Shown here: piece after piece, positions 27,771 to 35,115 of the stretch
How the letters are laid out: the number at the start of each line of letters is the position of its first letter
How positions within the stretch are numbered: position 1 is the first letter of the stretch
From: an uncultured Bacteroidota bacterium
Lineage (GTDB): Bacteria > Bacteroidota > Bacteroidia > Flavobacteriales > Flavobacteriaceae
Direction of reading: 5' to 3'
DNA: 51,621 nucleotides
Assembly (NCBI GenBank): GCA_902514625.1
Contig: CABXRK010000008.1
Coordinates: forward strand, 1-51,621
Notes under the pieces: generated by a model
The model's database searches: none
Told to the model about the DNA's origin: nothing
Seen by the model: only the letters and a program-made list of their open reading frames with translations
Translations under genes and position numbers: made by a program

Positions 27771-29453
27771 TCACCAAAAAATTATATATAAAAATGATGT
27801 AATTAACATTATTGAGATAGCAGAAACATTAAAAACTGGAGATGTTTCAAAAAGTTTTTTTGAAATTTCAATTCCTTTAGGATTATTTTTATTTCCTTCT
27901 ATATAACTTATTATATAAATAATTAAAATTGTTCCAATACAGGTTACCATCATTTGATGCATAAAAGGAAGATCTAGAAATAAATTAGAATCTGACCAAT
28001 TGTTTGAACCAACTTTAAAATACATAGCTATTGGAATGGAAAGAACAACCCCCCATATAGCAGCATTGTTTGTCGCTTTTTTATAAAAAAGACCCATTAA
28101 GAAAACAGCTAGTATACCAGGACTTACAACTCCGGTATACTCTTGTATGAATTGAAAAACTTGGCCAAGATTTCCTAGTTGAGGAGCAATAATCATTGCA
28201 ATTACCAAAGAAATTAGACCTGTTAAACGACCTACACTAACCATTTTTTTATCACTAGCATTTTTATTAAACATAGATTTATAGATGTCCATTGTGAAAA
28301 TAGTAGAAGTGGAGTTTACCATAGAAGCTAAAGAAGAAACTATTGCTGCTGATAATGCGGCAAGAATTAAGCCTTTAATTCCTGTGGGTATAAAATTCTT
28401 TATTAGCCAAGGGGCAGCATTATCGTTTGCGATATTTCCGCCTGAACCAATAAATCCTTGATCAATGGATTGTCTTGTTAGGGTCCCAGAGTCATCTAAG
28501 TTCATAACGTAAGCAATTATTCCAGGAAGGACAACAATAATCGGGATAATTAATTTTAAAAAAGCTGCAAAAGCAATTCCTTTTTGACCTTCTTCTAAAC
28601 TTTTTGCGGCAAGTGTTCTTTGAATAATATATTGATTAAATCCCCAGTAATATAAGTTAGCAACCCACATGCCACCAATAAGAACGGCCAAGCCGGGGAG
28701 ATCATTCCATGCATCTCTTCCATTTGGAGTAATGATTTCACCTTTAGAAAGAATCATAGAAAACCTTTCAGGAGCTTTTTCATATATGTATTTAAGACCT
28801 TCAATAAAGTTTCCAGAATCAGTAACGTTTGTTAAAGCAAAATATGTCATTAAAAGACCTCCGAAGATTAGAAGAATTACTTGAACTACATCAGTCCATG
28901 CTACTGCAGCTAATCCGCCCCATAGAGAATAAGCAGCGGCAAAAAACCCTAATCCAATAATACTATTTATTAGAATTGTTCCATCACCATTTCCAATAAT
29001 TGTATCTAAAGCTTTACCTCCCAGAAACAATACTGTCGTTAAATTAACAAAAACAAATAATGCAATCCAGAAAACAGCAAGAATAGTTTTTAAGTTAGTA
29101 CTATATCTTTTTTCAATAAATTCTGGAATAGTGTAAAGACCTTTTTCAATAAAGATGGGAAGAAAAAATTTTCCAACAACAAGTAAAGTTATTGCTGCCA
29201 TCCATTCATAGGAGGCAATTGCAAGCCCTAAAGCAAATCCTGATCCTGACATTCCAATAAATTGTTCTGCAGAAATATTAGCAGCTATTAGTGAAGCACC
29301 AATAGCCCACCAGGGAAGAGATTTTCCTGCTAAAAAATAATCTTCTGCACTTTTAGATTGACCTTTTTTCTCTCTAGAAACGTACAGACCTATTCCTAAA
29401 ATTAGAATCGCGTATAGAATAAAGACAATAAGATCAATATTGGAAATATCCAT
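27771..29453 (-). CDS. Sodium:solute symporter (SSS/SGLT family)
   Basis: Inner-membrane Na+-coupled importer of 560 residues, with about 14 hydrophobic segments. Family motifs seen include DYFLAGKSLPWWAIGASLIAANISAEQFIGMSGSGFALGL near residues 38-76, GGLAAVAWTDVVQ around 180, NLYYWGFNQYIIQRTLAAKS near 265-284 and the unwound-helix region SSLASMVNSTSTIFTMDIY around 370-388. The sequence pattern is that of SGLT-like sugar carriers (QYIIQRTL). The DUF1080 gene nearby would fit a sugar link, but the substrate is not determined. Confidence 0.92.
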   Translation of the reverse strand: MDISNIDLIVFILYAILILGIGLYVSREKKGQSKSAEDYFLAGKSLPWWAIGASLIAANISAEQFIGMSGSGFALGLAIASYEWMAAITLLVVGKFFLPIFIEKGLYTIPEFIEKRYSTNLKTILAVFWIALFVFVNLTTVLFLGGKALDTIIGNGDGTILINSIIGLGFFAAAYSLWGGLAAVAWTDVVQVILLIFGGLLMTYFALTNVTDSGNFIEGLKYIYEKAPERFSMILSKGEIITPNGRDAWNDLPGLAVLIGGMWVANLYYWGFNQYIIQRTLAAKSLEEGQKGIAFAAFLKLIIPIIVVLPGIIAYVMNLDDSGTLTRQSIDQGFIGSGGNIANDNAAPWLIKNFIPTGIKGLILAALSAAIVSSLASMVNSTSTIFTMDIYKSMFNKNASDKKMVSVGRLTGLISLVIAMIIAPQLGNLGQVFQFIQEYTGVVSPGILAVFLMGLFYKKATNNAAIWGVVLSIPIAMYFKVGSNNWSDSNLFLDLPFMHQMMVTCIGTILIIYIISYIEGNKNNPKGIEISKKLFETSPVFNVSAISIMLITSFLYIIFW

Positions 29454-29462
29454 TTTAATTTT

Positions 29463-29477
29463 TAGATTTCAAATCTA
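29463..29477. promoter_or_regulatory. Perfect 15-base palindrome before symporter gene
   Basis: TAGATTTCAAATCTA, a perfect 7-1-7 inverted repeat, begins 10 bases upstream of the symporter ATG (29453). Its position is the same as that of the TTTAGA-type repeats at the iron loci, but the sequence register differs. It is a possible repressor operator. Confidence 0.35.
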
Positions 29478-29564
29478 CTAATAATTATAAATATTAATGA
29501 TTAATAAAAAATATATTTTAAATTATATATATATATTAATTTACATAAAAAATTAAATTTTATA

Positions 29565-30014
29565 ATGAACAATATTAATTTAAGATACGTTAAGCCTAAC
29601 GAAATGGATCAGTTGGTTGATTTATGTGAAGCACATGCTATTTTTGAAAGAGCTGAATTTATAAAGGAAGGGAAATCTAAAAAATTATTGAATGATTTGT
29701 TTTCAAAGTCCCCTGAATTATTTTGTTTGGTTTTAGAATCAAAAAATGAACTATTAGGATATATGTCCTTTATGAAGCAATATTCTACTTGGCATGCCTC
29801 TAATTATATTTATATGGATTGTTTATTTTTAAAAGATAAAATTAGAGGTAAAGGATTTGGAGAAAAATTGATGAAAAAATTACAAGAAGAATGTAAAAGT
29901 TTAAATTGCGACTTTATCCAATGGCAAACACCAGATTTCAATAAAAGAGCTATTAAATTTTATAAAAGAATGGGGGGAATCTCTTTGAATAAGAAAAGAT
30001 TTTTTTTATATTAA
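29565..30014 (+). CDS. GNAT-family N-acetyltransferase
   Basis: Acetyl-CoA-dependent acetyltransferase, a complete 149-residue GNAT domain. Motif A, which binds the pyrophosphate of acetyl-CoA, is RGKGFG at 94-99, preceded by strand YIYMDCLFLKDK. Motif B is QWQTPDFNKRAIKFYKRMGG, with the Asn and Tyr of the usual NxxAxxxYxxxG. The substrate is unknown. A cysteine-rich micropeptide gene starts 15 bases after its stop on the same strand, so the two may be co-expressed. Confidence 0.9.
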   Translation: MNNINLRYVKPNEMDQLVDLCEAHAIFERAEFIKEGKSKKLLNDLFSKSPELFCLVLESKNELLGYMSFMKQYSTWHASNYIYMDCLFLKDKIRGKGFGEKLMKKLQEECKSLNCDFIQWQTPDFNKRAIKFYKRMGGISLNKKRFFLY

Positions 30015-30029
30015 TGTAAATTTTCTTTT

Positions 30030-30125
30030 ATGAAAGATTGTAATTGTACTTGTTCTGCTTGTTCGAGCTCGAATTGTTCTAATTGTACTTGTGAAGATTG
30101 TAGTTGTGAATGCTGTTTATGCTAG
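30030..30125 (+). CDS. 31-residue metallothionein-like Cys-rich peptide
   Basis: ATG at 30030 to TAG at 30125. Of 31 residues, 12 are Cys: positions 4, 6, 8, 11, 16, 19, 21, 24, 26, 28, 29 and 31. Most are in C-x-C or C-x-x-C arrangement with Asn, Ser, Thr, Asp and Glu between them, and there is no His, aromatic or other large hydrophobic residue except L30. This is the composition of a metallothionein that wraps soft metals (Cu, Zn, Cd) in thiolate clusters. Ten codons are TGT and two TGC. The segment N-C-T-C occurs twice (5-8 and 18-21), suggesting growth by internal duplication. It is shorter than SmtA-type (~55) or MymT (~53) proteins. It lies 15 bases after the GNAT gene and 23 bases from the end of the convergent ferric ABC ATPase gene. 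Confidence 0.65.
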   Translation: MKDCNCTCSACSSSNCSNCTCEDCSCECCLC

Positions 30126-30148
30126 TTCTTTTTGAGGCATACTGAAAA

Positions 30149-31111
30149 TTAAGTAAAGAAATTCTCACACAGAGAGTCAAAAAATATTAAATCTTCTTTT
30201 TTGAAAGTAATATGTATTTTTTCACCTTTTATAATTGCATCTTTAGAAAAAAAATGCCAAGGTTCATTATTGAAGGCCCCTAATATTTTATATTCCTTCC
30301 CTTGAAAATAGGATTTTTTAATGATTACTTGATAAGGAGATTTTTTTGAAATTTTAATTTTTTCAGGTCTTAGATAATAGTTTTTTTCATTTATTTTGAT
30401 TTTATTTAGATCTCCTAAAATTTTGCCACAATAGCAGTTTGCAGGTTCACAATACATTTTAACTGGATTATCATATTGTTGAAGAACACCAGCTTTAAAA
30501 ATTAGAATTCTATCGGAAATATTTAGTGAGTCTTTAATGTCATGGGTAACTAAAATTGTAGTGGTTCCAGTTTTTTTAATTATTTTATGAATCTCCTCTT
30601 TAATTGAGTTTTTAATAGAGGAATCCAAATTACTAAAAGGTTCATCTAAAAGCAATAATTCTGGTTCTCTGATTAAAGCCCTAGCTATACAAGCTCTCTG
30701 TTGTTCCCCGCCAGAGAGTTCATGGGGAAACCTATATATTAATTTTGATAATCCTGTTAATGATAACATGTATTCTAAACTCTTTAAATATTTTTTATTT
30801 AAGTTAAATAGAATATTTTCTTTAAGGTTTAAGTGAGGGAATAGAGGATAATCTTGAAAGACAAATCCAATTTTTCGATTTTGAGGTTTAACAAAAATAT
30901 TTTCATCATTTAATGCTAAATTGTTTAGAAAAATAGATCCAGAATTGATTTTTTCTAGACCGGAAATGCATTTTAAGAAAGTAGTTTTTCCAGACCCACT
31001 TTCACCAATAAAAGAAATAATCTCTCCTTTTTTAATTGAAAAATTTAACTTTTTAATTAAAGGAATATTTTTTTTATAATATTTAACTAAGTTTTTAATT
31101 TCAAGATACAT
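30149..31111 (-). CDS. fbpC: Ferric-iron ABC transporter ATP-binding protein
   Basis: ATPase of an iron(III) importer, cytoplasmic side. In its 320 residues Walker A is GESGSGKT at 36-43, the signature LSGGEQQ at 132-138 and Walker B LLLLDE at 152-157, followed by the H-loop VTHD. The C-terminal ~100 residues form a TOBE-type regulatory region as in FbpC/AfuC. The start overlaps the end of the permease gene by 11 bases, so all three transporter genes are translationally coupled. It is last in the operon A-B-C. Confidence 0.9.
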   Translation of the reverse strand: MYLEIKNLVKYYKKNIPLIKKLNFSIKKGEIISFIGESGSGKTTFLKCISGLEKINSGSIFLNNLALNDENIFVKPQNRKIGFVFQDYPLFPHLNLKENILFNLNKKYLKSLEYMLSLTGLSKLIYRFPHELSGGEQQRACIARALIREPELLLLDEPFSNLDSSIKNSIKEEIHKIIKKTGTTTILVTHDIKDSLNISDRILIFKAGVLQQYDNPVKMYCEPANCYCGKILGDLNKIKINEKNYYLRPEKIKISKKSPYQVIIKKSYFQGKEYKILGAFNNEPWHFFSKDAIIKGEKIHITFKKEDLIFFDSLCENFFT

Positions 31112-32714
31112 CTAATTCTTTATTTAGTATGGCTTTAAAAATTAATAACATAACACATCCAATTGTAATAATAAATAATGAATATATACTTGATTCTTTT
31201 AACATTTCTTCAATTGCGAATTGGTAGGTTTGTGTTGCAAGAGTATCAAAATTAAAAGGTCTTAAAATCAAAGTAATTGGTAATTCTTTTAATAGATCAA
31301 CAAAAGTAATTATAAAAGCACTAATTAATGCTAATTTATTAATTGGGAGATGAATTTTTTTTAATAAATTATAAAATCCAAGGCCTAAATTTTTTCCTGT
31401 ATCATTATATGATTCAGGCATTTTTTCTACACTAGATCTAATGGGGGAAATTCCTACAGCTAAAAAACGAACTATATAGGCGTATATTAAAATATAGATA
31501 GATCCAATAATAGAAATTGGAAAAAATGATTTTTTCAAACTAGTGAAAAGAAGAATTAAACTTAATCCAATTACGGCTCCTGGGATTGCATATCCTAAGG
31601 AAACTAATTGAGTGATTAATACATTTATTTTAGACTTTGAATTTTTTTCGATAAAAATAAAAATAATACCAAAAAGAACAATTAGTAAAGAAGAAATTGA
31701 AGAAACACTCAAGCTATTAACTAATAAGACTATTAATTCTTTATATTCAATAGAACTAATAATTTTAAAGGAATTGTTTAAAATAAAAATAAATGGAAAA
31801 AAAAATCCAAATAAAAAAGGTATTAAACATGAAAAATGAATAATTGGTAAATTTTTTTTAACCACCATATTTAATTTTTGAATTTTAGAATTAGACGAAT
31901 AATAAAAGCCTTTATTTGAATTCGATTTTTTTTCAAAAACAAAAATTAAAAAAACAATTATTAATAATAGACAAGCTAATTGAATTGCTGTATTAGTTTC
32001 TCCCATTGAAAACCAAGCTCTAAATATTCCTGTGGTATAGGTATTTACCCCAAAATATTTGACCGCCCCATATTCATTTAAAACTTCAAGTATAATTAGA
32101 AATAATCCGGAAAAAATTGCAGGCTTTGATAAAGGTATAATTACTTTATAAAAAGTTTTAATTGATGAAAGTCCCAGAGTTTTAGATAAATTGATGTAAT
32201 TAGACCCTATATAGCTAAAAGAAATCCTTGAAGAAGTATAAACATAAGGATATAAGGCTAGAGCTAGAATAATTCCTAACACTTCTATTTGAAGATAATC
32301 TTTATTTAAAAAATCTGCTATTTCAGGGGAAAAATTTTTAAAAAAAGTTTGAATTGGTCCTGTAAAACTAAGAATCTCACTATAAGTAAATGCCATTATA
32401 TATGACGGAATGGATAATGGAAGAAACAATAAAACATCGTAAATTTTTCTTCCTTTAAATTTATAATTACTTATAAACCAAGCTGGAAGAATAGCAAAAA
32501 TTAAAGAACATAAACATGTTATTAAAATTAAATATATTGTATTTAAAGAATAATCAAATAATAAATTTTCAAACAAATATTTAAATGATTTACCTTTAGA
32601 GTTAAAAAGATTATAAAAAAGTACGCCTATAGGTAAAAACAAGAAAGATCCAATTAGAATATTTCCTATAGTCCATTTTCTGTTATAAATTTTTTTTATG
32701 CTTATTATTTCCAA
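31101..32714 (-). CDS. fbpB: Ferric-iron ABC transporter permease, fused double domain
   Basis: Inner-membrane channel of 537 residues built from two fused permease halves with about six spans each. The first half ends with the EAA-type loop around LSKTLGLSSIKTFYKVIIPLSKPAI (near residue 180-204), the second with DTGKNLGLGFYNLLKKIHLPINK (near 440-462). This double-domain form is typical of FbpB/SfuB-type iron(III) permeases. Overlaps with both neighbours (10 and 11 bases) show a single coupled operon. Confidence 0.9.
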   Translation of the reverse strand: MEIISIKKIYNRKWTIGNILIGSFLFLPIGVLFYNLFNSKGKSFKYLFENLLFDYSLNTIYLILITCLCSLIFAILPAWFISNYKFKGRKIYDVLLFLPLSIPSYIMAFTYSEILSFTGPIQTFFKNFSPEIADFLNKDYLQIEVLGIILALALYPYVYTSSRISFSYIGSNYINLSKTLGLSSIKTFYKVIIPLSKPAIFSGLFLIILEVLNEYGAVKYFGVNTYTTGIFRAWFSMGETNTAIQLACLLLIIVFLIFVFEKKSNSNKGFYYSSNSKIQKLNMVVKKNLPIIHFSCLIPFLFGFFFPFIFILNNSFKIISSIEYKELIVLLVNSLSVSSISSLLIVLFGIIFIFIEKNSKSKINVLITQLVSLGYAIPGAVIGLSLILLFTSLKKSFFPISIIGSIYILIYAYIVRFLAVGISPIRSSVEKMPESYNDTGKNLGLGFYNLLKKIHLPINKLALISAFIITFVDLLKELPITLILRPFNFDTLATQTYQFAIEEMLKESSIYSLFIITIGCVMLLIFKAILNKELDVS

Positions 32715-33733
32715 CCTGTTTTATCAAAAATTAATATTGCTTCATTTCTAAATTTTCCAAGTAAATTAAGATCTAGTGAATCTTTTTTGAAAGTTCCCCA
32801 TTCTTTAACAATTTCATTTGGTTCAACCAAAGTATTAACGGGATATTCATAACTATTATTTACGTAAATTTTTTGTGCATCAACGCTTGTTAAGTATTCA
32901 ATTAATTTAATAGCATTTTTTTTATTAGGTGAATTTTTCGTTAATCCTATTCCTGAAACATTTATATGACTCCCTCTTTTATCTTCTCCTTGATTAGGAA
33001 AAAAAACGGATACTGCTTTTCCAGCGCTAATTTCATCATCATTTTTTGATGATAATAAAAGTCCAATATAGTAAGAGTTTACAATTGCAATATCTCCTTG
33101 ACCTGAAGCGATAGCTTTAACTTGATCCCGATCATTACCTTTTGGATTTCTTGCAAAATTTTCAACTATCCCTTTAGACCATTTAGAAGCAGATTCTATT
33201 CCATCGTTTGCTATTATAGATGCCATTAAAGCTTGATTATATGAATTTGAAGACGAACGTACAAGGATTTTCCCTTTCCATTTTTCATTTGCTAAATCAG
33301 AATAAGTGCTTAAGTCAGCTTTTTTAACTCTTTCGTTACTATATACAATTATTCTTGCACGGTACGTAATTGGGACCCAGAAGCCATTGGGATCTTTTAA
33401 TTGATTATCTATATTAATTTTATTAGAATTAATTTTTTGTAAAAGTCCATTTTGTGAAGCTTTATGTAATTTCCCAGCATCAACTGTAATAAAGAGATCA
33501 GCAGGACTATCTGCACCTTCATTTTTAAGTCTTTCAATTAATTCATCTGCATTTGCTTTTACAACATTTACTTTAATTCCTGTAATTTTTTCAAAATTCT
33601 CATATTGTTTTTTATCAACATTGTAGTGTCTTTGACTATATAGATTTACTTCATTGATTTTTTTATTTTTTGATTCACAATTGATAAAAAAAGTTGAAAA
33701 AATAATTATTATAATTATATGATATATTTTCAT
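32705..33733 (-). CDS. fbpA: Ferric-iron-binding lipoprotein of ABC importer
   Basis: Periplasmic substrate-binding protein of the FbpA/FutA/Idi family. I choose the ATG at 33733 (342 residues) because it gives a clean lipoprotein signal with lipobox ending C19 (FFINC). A longer GTG start at 33763 would put ten residues ahead of the signal and would start on top of the inverted repeat at 33744-33760. The mature protein begins NEVNLYSQRHYNVD and carries the vicinal tyrosines Y221-Y222 in VNSYYIG that bind Fe(III) in this family, plus ITYRARIIVYS. The start overlaps nothing; its end overlaps fbpB by 10 bases. Confidence 0.9.
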   Translation of the reverse strand: MKIYHIIIIIIFSTFFINCESKNKKINEVNLYSQRHYNVDKKQYENFEKITGIKVNVVKANADELIERLKNEGADSPADLFITVDAGKLHKASQNGLLQKINSNKINIDNQLKDPNGFWVPITYRARIIVYSNERVKKADLSTYSDLANEKWKGKILVRSSSNSYNQALMASIIANDGIESASKWSKGIVENFARNPKGNDRDQVKAIASGQGDIAIVNSYYIGLLLSSKNDDEISAGKAVSVFFPNQGEDKRGSHINVSGIGLTKNSPNKKNAIKLIEYLTSVDAQKIYVNNSYEYPVNTLVEPNEIVKEWGTFKKDSLDLNLLGKFRNEAILIFDKTGWK

Positions 33734-33743
33734 TTTCAAACTA

Positions 33744-33760
33744 TTTAGATTAATTCTAAA
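33744..33760. promoter_or_regulatory. TTTAGA-N5-TCTAAA inverted repeat, candidate iron-regulator site
   Basis: Perfect 6-base arms TTTAGA (33744-33749) and TCTAAA (33755-33760) separated by TTAAT, ending 10 bases upstream of the fbpA ATG at 33733. A near-identical repeat holds the same position ahead of the DUF4856 iron operon (26415-26431). It is a probable metal-regulator site, inferred from shared sequence, shared position and shared gene function. Confidence 0.5.
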
Positions 33761-33863
33761 CACGAAAGTAAATATTTATTAATTATTAGCATTAAAGAAT
33801 TCTATTTGATTTAAGAATGGAGTATAATCTTTCTATTTGGTTTATAAAAATTAAATTAATCCT

Positions 33864-34029
33864 AAAAATGATCAAAAAATGATCAAAAATGATCAAAAAA
33901 TGATCAAAAAATGATCAAAAATCATCAAAAATGATCAAAAATGATCAAAAATGATCAAAAAATGATCAAAAATCATCAAAAAATGATCAAAAATGATCAA
34001 AAAATGGTCAAAAATGGTCAAAAATGATG
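33864..34029. repeat. Helically phased A-tract/TGATC tandem array
   Basis: Sixteen TGATC-type units starting at 33869, 33880, 33890, 33901, 33912, 33922, 33932, 33942, 33952, 33963, 33973, 33984, 33994, 34005, 34015 and 34025. Eleven are exact TGATC; two are TCATC, two TGGTC, one TGATG. Between them are mostly A5 or A6 runs. Spacing is 10 or 11 bases with mean 10.4 (156 bases over 15 steps), equal to the B-DNA helical repeat. Phased A-tracts of this kind bend DNA. The array fills the middle of the 452-base divergent region between fbpA and the hydroxyproline operon. The rest of that region is plain AT-rich DNA without another recognisable gene. Confidence 0.9.
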
Positions 34030-34185
34030 AAAATCTTAAAAATGACCGAAATTTCTAAATTCATTAATAATAAAATAATATAGAAGGGAATAATATTTTT
34101 ATTAATTAATTAATATTTATTTTTACATTAATAAGCGTAATATTTATATTTAAATCTTTTTTATAATTAATATTAATTAAACTCA

Positions 34186-35115
34186 ATGAAAAGTAATTAT
34201 GAATTTGAATGGAAAGGTGTAATGCCTGCTGTTACAACTCAATTCGATAGAGAAGGGAATCTTGACTTAAATTCTTTTGAAAAAAATTTATTAGCTCAAA
34301 TTAATGCTGGAGTTCATGGTTTAATATTAGGAGGTACCCTTGGAGAAGCCAGCACTTTAAATGAAGAAGAAAAATTGATTTTGTTAAAGAAAGCACTTAA
34401 AGTTGCTGACAATAAAGTCCCTGTAATTTTAAATATAGCTGAGCAGTCTACTGACTCTGCAATAAGAAATGTAAAAAATGCAGAAAAAAATGGAGCTAAT
34501 GGCTTAATGGTTTTACCTCCAATGAGATATAAAGCAACTGAAGATGAAACTATAAAATACTTTTCTGATATTGCTAATTCAACTTCTTTGCCGATTATGA
34601 TTTATAATAATCCAATTGATTATAAAATTGAAATCACTTTGGATATGATGGATAAGTTGAAGGGTTTTTCAAATATTAATGCAGTTAAAGAATCTACAAG
34701 AGATATTACAAATATAACAAGAATGATTAATCGTTTTGGAAATCGTTTTTCAATTTTTTGTGGTGTTGATACAATAGCTATGGAAAGTTTAGTCATGGGA
34801 GCACATGGATGGGTTGCGGGTTTAGTAGATGCTTATCCAGAAGAAACTATGGCAATATATACTTTTATAAAGTCTAACAAAATTGATAAAGCTTTAAAAA
34901 TTTATCGTTGGTTTTTGCCACTTTTAGAGTTAGATATTTCTCCTCAATTAGTTCAAAATATTAAACAATGTGAAGTCGCTACATCTTTAGGGACAGGATA
35001 TGTTCGTAAACCTAGAATGTCTCATTCAGGTGAAGAAAGAAAAAGAATACAAAAAATAATTGAAGAATCTATGTATACTAGACCTGATGTTTCAGATTAT
35101 AAAGAATTATTATGA
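34186..35115 (+). CDS. DapA-family lyase/deaminase, probable 1-pyrroline-4-hydroxy-2-carboxylate deaminase
   Basis: TIM-barrel Schiff-base enzyme of 309 residues. The substrate-binding loop is GGTLGEAST at 49-57, the catalytic tyrosine Y140 (MIYNNP) and the Schiff-base lysine K168 (NAVKEST). Family members include dihydrodipicolinate synthase, but in this context (proline racemase family, D-amino-acid oxidase and semialdehyde dehydrogenase genes in the same operon) it most likely deaminates 1-pyrroline-4-hydroxy-2-carboxylate to 2-oxoglutarate semialdehyde. Its stop overlaps the dehydrogenase start by 4 bases. An alternative would be a keto-deoxy-sugar-acid dehydratase. Confidence 0.85.
   Translation: MKSNYEFEWKGVMPAVTTQFDREGNLDLNSFEKNLLAQINAGVHGLILGGTLGEASTLNEEEKLILLKKALKVADNKVPVILNIAEQSTDSAIRNVKNAEKNGANGLMVLPPMRYKATEDETIKYFSDIANSTSLPIMIYNNPIDYKIEITLDMMDKLKGFSNINAVKESTRDITNITRMINRFGNRFSIFCGVDTIAMESLVMGAHGWVAGLVDAYPEETMAIYTFIKSNKIDKALKIYRWFLPLLELDISPQLVQNIKQCEVATSLGTGYVRKPRMSHSGEERKRIQKIIEESMYTRPDVSDYKELL

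Noticed and set aside
33734-33763. GTG start at 33763 for the ferric-binding protein
   Set aside because: It would place ten residues before the lipoprotein signal and run through the inverted repeat; the ATG at 33733 is better.
33864-34029. CRISPR array
   Set aside because: The unit is only 10-11 bases with no spacers, and no cas genes are nearby.
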